NCBI GenBank assembly: GCA_003647375.1 | Contig: QMMS01000054.1 | Coordinates: 1-19,835, forward strand | DNA: 19,835 nt | Source: Deltaproteobacteria bacterium | GTDB lineage: Bacteria; Desulfobacterota; Desulfobacteria; Desulfobacterales; B30-G6 | Reading direction: 5' to 3' | Shown here: piece after piece, positions 14,561 through 19,835 of the stretch | Layout: every line of letters begins with the position of its first letter | How positions within the stretch are numbered: position 1 is the stretch's first letter | Position numbers and translations under genes: made by a program | The notes under the pieces: generated by a model | What the model was told of the DNA's origin: nothing | Databases searched by the model: none | Seen by the model: only the letters and a program-made list of their open reading frames with translations

Positions 14561-15993
14561 TTACCAATCAACAAACAGCCTGGTCCGTACCCGACATCAT
14601 TGATGCCACCGGCGGCGTTCTTTTTACCGGCATCCAAACATCACGGTTTGACGGGTTCAGCATCGATTCCAGGGCCATACGTCAGGAGCAGTGCTTTATC
14701 TGCCTGACAGGTGATGTCCACGATAGTCATAAATTCATTCCGGACATTATCAGGCAGGGCATTACGGGAATCATCATCCACCAGGAAAAAGCAGACCAGG
14801 CACTGTTCAAAACGTTGGAAGGAGCCGGTATCACCTGTGTCACCGTGAAAGACACCCTTACAGCCCTGGGAGATCTTGCATTGTTTCACAGGCTTCGTTC
14901 GGATCTCTCTGTGGTCGCCCTGACCGGGTCCAACGGCAAGACAAGCACGCGTACCATGATCACAGATATCGTCAACCGCCGATTCAAAGCCCTTTCGCCG
15001 TTTGGCAACTTCAACAATCTGGTGGGCGTCCCATTGACACTCTTGAGAATCGACCGAAGCCATGAATGGGCCATTCTGGAACTGGGAATGAATTGTCCCG
15101 GTGAAATTCGTCGATTAAGTCAGATCTGTTCACCGGACATCGGTTTGATTACCAATATCGGTCCGGCACACCTGGAAGGGCTCGGTTCCCTGGAAGGTAT
15201 CATGAATGCCAAAGGTGAAATGCTCGAATCGTTATCACCAAAAGGCAAGTTAATTCTCAATGCCGACGACCCCATGGTTATGCGCATAGCCAAGCGGGCA
15301 ACGTGCGAACCCATCCTGTTCGGCCTGTCTGAGGATGCGGATATCCGGGCGACTTCCCTGGAAAACAGTGCAACCACGGTCTCCTTTCAGCTCCACGTCC
15401 CGAACGGCGATACCCATGCAACCCTGCCCGTCCCCGGAATGTTCAACGTATCCAACGCACTGGCTGCCGCTGCTGTGGGATACTGCCTCGAGATACCCTT
15501 AAACGAGATCAAAACAGCCCTGGGTTCATTCATGCCGGTCAAAGGAAGAATGAACATACTGCGGACCGTTCATGGACTTCATCTCATCGATGACACCTAC
15601 AATGCCAACCCGGGGTCGGTCAAAGCTGCCATTCGCACACTGGCCGGTCTCCGGAAAAACCAGCGGGGAATGGTCGCCCTGGGAGACATGCTCGAACTCG
15701 GCCGGACATCTAGAGAGCTGCACACGGAAATCGGCAGATTTGCGGCAGCATCGGGTCTGGCCAAGCTCTACGTGACGGGTAGCTTTGCCGATGCCGTTGA
15801 AAAAGGCGCCCGTGATGGTGGAATGGCGGCAGCAGACATTCTTTGCGGATCAAAGGATGATATTTTAGATGCGCTTAGGAATGCCATACAACCGAACGAC
15901 TGGGTTCTCATCAAGGGATCCAGGGGTATGCGTATGGAAACCCTGGTGCAGGCACTTCAGGCCGAATATGGCCAAATGGAAGATACAACATGA
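14557..15993 (+). CDS. murF: UDP-MurNAc-tripeptide--D-Ala-D-Ala ligase MurF
   Basis: MurF joins D-Ala-D-Ala to the UDP-MurNAc-tripeptide. The 478 residues carry GSNGKTST (124-131, Lys128), [23 protein letters not shown], the central [11 protein letters not shown] and the C-terminal [11 protein letters not shown]. The start is GTG inside a GTGA overlap with the murE stop, with GGAGGT about 12 nt before it; no better start is near. The next gene, mraY, begins in an ATGA overlap. Confidence 0.96.
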   Translation: MITNQQTAWSVPDIIDATGGVLFTGIQTSRFDGFSIDSRAIRQEQCFICLTGDVHDSHKFIPDIIRQGITGIIIHQEKADQALFKTLEGAGITCVTVKDTLTALGDLALFHRLRSDLSVVALTGSNGKTSTRTMITDIVNRRFKALSPFGNFNNLVGVPLTLLRIDRSHEWAILELGMNCPGEIRRLSQICSPDIGLITNIGPAHLEGLGSLEGIMNAKGEMLESLSPKGKLILNADDPMVMRIAKRATCEPILFGLSEDADIRATSLENSATTVSFQLHVPNGDTHATLPVPGMFNVSNALAAAAVGYCLEIPLNEIKTALGSFMPVKGRMNILRTVHGLHLIDDTYNANPGSVKAAIRTLAGLRKNQRGMVALGDMLELGRTSRELHTEIGRFAAASGLAKLYVTGSFADAVEKGARDGGMAAADILCGSKDDILDALRNAIQPNDWVLIKGSRGMRMETLVQALQAEYGQMEDTT

Positions 15994-17069
15994 TTTATCA
16001 CCTGCTATATCCGTTGCATACATCCATATCGGCGTTCAATGTATTTCGATACATAACGTTCCGGACGATTTATGCCAGTTTAACCGCCTTCATCATCTGT
16101 TTTTTGCTCGGACCCTGGATCATCAGGCGACTCAGAAAACTTCAGATTGGTCAATACATCCAGGAAGATGGGCCGGGCACCCATCACACCAAAGCGGGGA
16201 CACCCACCATGGGCGGCGTCCTGATTCTGCTTTCCATTCTGGTCTCGACGCTGTTATGGGCCAACCTGACCAATGTCTATATCTGGGTCGTGCTTTTGAT
16301 CATCGTCGGATACGGAAGCATTGGTTTCGTGGATGACTATCTGATGCTCATCAAAAAACGGAACAAAGGGTTATCGGCCAAAACCAAGTTTTTCGCCCAG
16401 GCAGTCCTGGCGATGATTGCCGGCTTCCTGCTCTATTTGAACCCTGACTTTGACACCCGGGTGACCGTCCCGTTTTTCAAACACATATCCCCGGACCTGG
16501 GTCTGGGATATATCGTCTTCGCTGTCCTGGTGATCGTAGGAACGTCCAATGCCGTTAACCTCACGGATGGACTGGATGGCCTCGCCATCGGGCCTGTCAT
16601 TATTGCCGCGGCCACGTATATGATTTTTGCTTATGTCACCGGGCATGTCAAACTGGCAGAGTATCTCCAGATCAACTATGTGTCCGGCGGCGGCGAACTG
16701 GCAATCATGTGCGGCTCTCTGGCCGGTGCCGGACTCGGATTCCTCTGGTTTAATACCTACCCCGCTCAAATCTTCATGGGGGACGTGGGCTCCCTTTCCC
16801 TGGGAGGGGCGCTGGGATCCATCGCCGTCATAACGAAGCAGGAAATCCTGCTGGTTATTGTTGGAGGACTCTTCGTCATCGAGGCTCTCTCGGTAATATT
16901 TCAAGTAGGTTTTTTTAAAATGACCCATGGGGGACGCATATTCAGAATGGCGCCTTTGCATCACCACTTTGAATTGAAAGGGGTGCCGGAGCCAAAGATT
17001 ATCGTTCGATTCTGGATTATCGCCATCGCCCTGGCACTGATATCCATGAGCACGTTGAAATTGAGATAA
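15990..17069 (+). CDS. mraY: Phospho-MurNAc-pentapeptide transferase MraY
   Basis: MraY moves phospho-MurNAc-pentapeptide onto undecaprenyl phosphate to make lipid I at the inner membrane. The 359-residue protein is strongly hydrophobic with about ten membrane segments. It shows the conserved cytosolic motifs: [16 protein letters not shown], the Asp-Asp pair in [33 protein letters not shown], and [11 protein letters not shown] near the end. It overlaps murF by four bases and is followed by murD after a 3-nt gap, the only gap among the genes from ftsL on. Confidence 0.97.
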   Translation: MIYHLLYPLHTSISAFNVFRYITFRTIYASLTAFIICFLLGPWIIRRLRKLQIGQYIQEDGPGTHHTKAGTPTMGGVLILLSILVSTLLWANLTNVYIWVVLLIIVGYGSIGFVDDYLMLIKKRNKGLSAKTKFFAQAVLAMIAGFLLYLNPDFDTRVTVPFFKHISPDLGLGYIVFAVLVIVGTSNAVNLTDGLDGLAIGPVIIAAATYMIFAYVTGHVKLAEYLQINYVSGGGELAIMCGSLAGAGLGFLWFNTYPAQIFMGDVGSLSLGGALGSIAVITKQEILLVIVGGLFVIEALSVIFQVGFFKMTHGGRIFRMAPLHHHFELKGVPEPKIIVRFWIIAIALALISMSTLKLR

Positions 17070-17072
17070 GCA

Positions 17073-18476
17073 ATGGAACTTGAACATACAAAAGTACTGG
17101 TGGTTGGCATGGGACGATCCGGTTTCGAGACGGCCTCCTTTCTGGTCCAACGCGGTGCAACGGTCACCATTTCGGAAATGACGGGCGAAAACGAAATGGG
17201 AGAAGCCGCCCGTAAATTTTATGAACTGGGTGTACAGACCGAATTCGGAGGACATGTCATGGACACGTTCATCGATACCGACCTCATCGTCGTCAGTCCG
17301 GGAGTACCCCACACGATTCCACCCATTCAGGCTGCTCAAGAAAAAGGAATCCCCTTGATAGGTGAAATCGAACTGGCATCCCGCTTTATCAAGGAACCGA
17401 TGATCGCCGTGACAGGAACCAACGGGAAAACGACGACGACCCGGCTAATCGGCGACATGCTGGAACAGTCGGGTCAGACCGTATTTGTATGTGGAAATAT
17501 CGGCAATCCATTGATCAGTTACCTGACCGGCCATGAAAAAGCCCATCGCCTCGTGGTTGAAATCAGCAGCTTTCAGCTCGATACGATTACATCGTTCCGA
17601 CCGGACATCAGTCTGCTTCTGAACATTACCGATGACCACCTGGACCGTTATTCAGACATAGAGGCTTATGCAAAGACCAAGGGACGTATCCTTGAGAACC
17701 AGAGAAAGAGCGATATCGCTGTGTTGAACGGTGAAGATCGACGGATCAGGCAGGTCTGTAGCACCTGTGAGCCCGAGAAGGTGTTTTTCACGGGTCGCTG
17801 GAAAGAGGAAAAAGGGGCTGATATCGGAACACATGCCATCACGTTTCACGGCTTGGATCCTCTCCACAGAAAAGAATCGGAAATAAGAGGATCTGGTGAG
17901 CCTGTATACGAAAACCAGGCGGCCATAGAGCTGGACCGGGTGCCATTGAAATGCCGGCATGAACTGGAAAATATTTCCGCCGCCGGCCTGGCAACACTGG
18001 TTGCCGGGGGAACATCGGCCGGAATTCAAAAAGCGCTTGAAACATTCAGAGGCCTGCCCCATCGCATGGAACGTGTCGCCGCCCTGGATGGCATCGTCTT
18101 TTACAATGATTCCAAGGCCACCAACGTGGATGCGGTTTTACGGGCAGTCGAATGTCTGCAGGGCCCCATCCACCTGATCATGGGCGGGCGGGACAAAGGC
18201 GGACAGTTTCATCTGCTCGAATCGTCTGTCCGGCAAAAGGTCAAAAATCTGATCCTGCTGGGTGAGGCATCAGGAGAAATTAATGCGGCCCTGGGAAATC
18301 TGACCGCCACCAGAACCGTCGCGACCATGGAAGATGCCGTCGCGTTTGCACATGCCGCAGCATCTTCAGGGGAAGTGGTTCTCTTGTCACCCGCATGTGC
18401 CAGCTTCGATATGTATCAAGATTATAAGGAACGCGGTGATGCGTTCCGCAAGATCGTAATTAAACGTAAAACATGA
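17073..18476 (+). CDS. murD: UDP-MurNAc-L-alanine--D-glutamate ligase MurD
   Basis: MurD adds D-glutamate to UDP-MurNAc-L-Ala. The 467-residue protein begins with a nucleotide-binding-like GMGRSGF motif, then has GTNGKTTTT (115-123, Lys119), EISSFQLD, NITDDHLDRY, the FYNDSKATNVDA block, and the C-terminal LLSPACASFDMYQDYKERG. All expected catalytic motifs are present. The segment around residues 225-295 is longer and less conserved than usual. The ribosome binding site is weak and lies in the end of mraY; translation is probably coupled. It overlaps ftsW by ATGA. Confidence 0.96.
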   Translation: MELEHTKVLVVGMGRSGFETASFLVQRGATVTISEMTGENEMGEAARKFYELGVQTEFGGHVMDTFIDTDLIVVSPGVPHTIPPIQAAQEKGIPLIGEIELASRFIKEPMIAVTGTNGKTTTTRLIGDMLEQSGQTVFVCGNIGNPLISYLTGHEKAHRLVVEISSFQLDTITSFRPDISLLLNITDDHLDRYSDIEAYAKTKGRILENQRKSDIAVLNGEDRRIRQVCSTCEPEKVFFTGRWKEEKGADIGTHAITFHGLDPLHRKESEIRGSGEPVYENQAAIELDRVPLKCRHELENISAAGLATLVAGGTSAGIQKALETFRGLPHRMERVAALDGIVFYNDSKATNVDAVLRAVECLQGPIHLIMGGRDKGGQFHLLESSVRQKVKNLILLGEASGEINAALGNLTATRTVATMEDAVAFAHAAASSGEVVLLSPACASFDMYQDYKERGDAFRKIVIKRKT

Positions 18477-19585
18477 AGAATTCAGAATCAACAGCATTGA
18501 CTTACGACATCACGCTTCTCTTCCCGGTGCTTTTCCTCGTGGGCATCGGAATCGTGATGGTCTACAGCGCGAGCTCGGCACTTGCGATTAAACAATTCGG
18601 TTCAGACTACTACTTCCTGAAACGGCAGGCGCTCTTTTCCCTCATGGGCATGATTGCACTGGTGACATGCGGGCATATTCCATTATCTGTTTACAAATCC
18701 CTGGCGTATCCCCTTCTGGCGATTGTCACTATTCTCCTGTTACTGGTCCCCTTCAGCAACCTGGGCATCACCGCAGGCGGGGCGAAACGCTGGCTCAGCA
18801 TCATGGGTTTTTCGTTCCAACCATCCGAAATCGCCCGTCTGGCCATGGTCATATATCTGGCATTTTCCATGAGCAAAAAGCAGGAAAAGATTAAAGACTT
18901 TTCCATCGGATTCCTGCCCCATCTTATTGTCCTGGCCCTTTTTTCGGGTCTCATCCTCCTGCAACCTGATTTTGGATCCGTGGTTATTCTCGGTGCCATT
19001 ACCTGGATACTGCTGTTCGTAGGCGGCGTCCGGCTTAGGTATCTGTTGTCTTTTGTTCTGCTGATTCTGCCCATAGTCTATTATGTCTTGCTGAACGCCG
19101 ACTACCGGCTGCGCCGAATTACCAGCTTCCTGGATCCCTGGCAGTATCCAACAGAAGACGGGTATCAAATCATTCATTCGCTCATGGCCTTCGGTACGGG
19201 GGGCATCTGGGGTGCCGGCATCGGCAGCGGCTATCAGAAACTCTTTTATCTTCCAGAACCGCACACGGACTTCATTTTCTCGGTGATCGGAGAAGAACTC
19301 GGTCTTGTGGGCATTTTGATAATCTTATCTCTATATGCGCTTATCCTGTGGCGAGGTGTCAGCATCGCACGAAACGCCAAGGATTCTTTCTCGGTGTTCT
19401 TGGCAACCGGGATAACGGCTACAATTCTGCTGCAGGTATGCGTCAACATGTGCGTTACCCTCGGTCTGCTTCCCACAAAGGGATTGACGCTGCCGTTTCT
19501 GAGCTACGGCGGCACATCGTTGCTGGTCAACATGGCATCCATAGGAATTCTTATGAACATAGGGGCACGCCATGCTGCAAAATAA
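18473..19585 (+). CDS. ftsW: Septal peptidoglycan glycosyltransferase FtsW
   Basis: FtsW is the SEDS-family glycosyltransferase that polymerises lipid II at the septum together with FtsI. The 370-residue protein has about ten membrane segments and conserved SEDS motifs: GIVMVYSASS near the start, FQPSEIARLA, LLQPDFGS, PEPHTDFIFSVIGEELG, and LPFLSYGGTS near the end. The ATG is in the ATGA overlap with murD. Its last 14 bases overlap murG. Confidence 0.96.
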   Translation: MKNSESTALTYDITLLFPVLFLVGIGIVMVYSASSALAIKQFGSDYYFLKRQALFSLMGMIALVTCGHIPLSVYKSLAYPLLAIVTILLLLVPFSNLGITAGGAKRWLSIMGFSFQPSEIARLAMVIYLAFSMSKKQEKIKDFSIGFLPHLIVLALFSGLILLQPDFGSVVILGAITWILLFVGGVRLRYLLSFVLLILPIVYYVLLNADYRLRRITSFLDPWQYPTEDGYQIIHSLMAFGTGGIWGAGIGSGYQKLFYLPEPHTDFIFSVIGEELGLVGILIILSLYALILWRGVSIARNAKDSFSVFLATGITATILLQVCVNMCVTLGLLPTKGLTLPFLSYGGTSLLVNMASIGILMNIGARHAAK

Positions 19586-19835
19586 AACCATCCGGACCAT
19601 TTCCCTGATAATTGCCGGCGGGGGCACCGGTGGGCATTTATTTCCAGGCATTGCCGTTGCGGAAGAAGTTCTGGCTGCCGACAAAAACAGCCATGTACGC
19701 TTCATCGGCACAGGGAATCGTTTTGAAACCAGCGTATTAAGTAAAAAAGGGTTCGAACAGAAGTGCATCCGCGTCCAGAGTCTGAAAGGAAAATCCAGGG
19801 TCCGGCAGATCAGAGCGCTGGCATCCATCCCCTGG
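19572..19835 (+). CDS. murG: UDP-GlcNAc transferase MurG, N-terminal part
   Basis: MurG adds GlcNAc to lipid I to make lipid II at the cytosolic face of the membrane. Only the first 88 codons lie in the window; the gene runs off the right end. The glycine-rich motif AGGGTGGHLFPGIAVAEE (15-32) with His22 is diagnostic. The ATG lies within ftsW (14-nt overlap), with AGGGG about 7 nt upstream. Standard position for the dcw cluster. Confidence 0.93.
   Translation, partial: MLQNKTIRTISLIIAGGGTGGHLFPGIAVAEEVLAADKNSHVRFIGTGNRFETSVLSKKGFEQKCIRVQSLKGKSRVRQIRALASIPW

Noticed and set aside
16371..17339. 322-codon minus-strand frame opposite mraY and murD
   Set aside because: Antisense to two clear genes with full family motifs; composition is typical of a shadow frame.

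Overview
The window is a chromosomal segment that most resembles a Desulfobacterota (Desulfobacteraceae-like sulfate reducer). This assignment rests on protein style, on PurH being split into two genes, on an orphan NuoF/GltD-like Fe-S flavoprotein, and on intergenic regions rich in short degenerate repeats. It is inference; no 16S rRNA or other marker is present. No tRNA, rRNA, CRISPR array, transposase or prophage gene was seen.

Left half (1-9.1 kb): a loose set of mostly minus-strand metabolic genes with long gaps. A GxxExxY-family C-terminal fragment is cut off exactly at the 3' end of serC (minus). serC diverges from hisD (plus). Then come, all on minus, a 653-residue NAD(P)H/FAD/Fe-S oxidoreductase, the two halves of PurH as separate genes (AICAR transformylase 5683-6933, downstream of IMP cyclohydrolase 7093-7770), and an HD-domain phosphohydrolase.

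The gaps are unusual. Four separate 180-250 bp, nearly full-length imperfect palindromes lie at 1382-1579, 5484-5664, 8013-8259 and 9136-9328. A roughly 115-140 bp repeat built on CACGAAA units occurs twice in inverted orientation (3102-3216 and 6942-7084), the second copy filling the space between the two PurH genes. Several other degenerate tracts with 7-8 base periods (TAGGCTGA, TTCGAGG, AACTCAA, CCTAAAACTT types) occupy other gaps.

Right half (9.55 kb to end): a classical plus-strand division and cell wall (dcw) cluster, mraZ-rsmH-ftsL-ftsI-murE-murF-mraY-murD-ftsW-murG (murG cut by the window end). It has a probable promoter and a 10-bp-periodic MraZ box in front of mraZ. Six junctions are 4-nt start/stop overlaps (ATGA, TTGA or GTGA), so the cluster is almost certainly one translationally coupled operon. 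It makes lipid II precursors (MurE, MurF, MurD, MraY, MurG) and runs septal synthesis (FtsL, FtsI, FtsW); the DNPR motif of MurE indicates meso-diaminopimelate peptidoglycan.

No clear new multi-gene system was found. The best candidates for something undescribed are the palindromic elements (two of which share a core sequence) and the repeat that sits inside the split purH locus.
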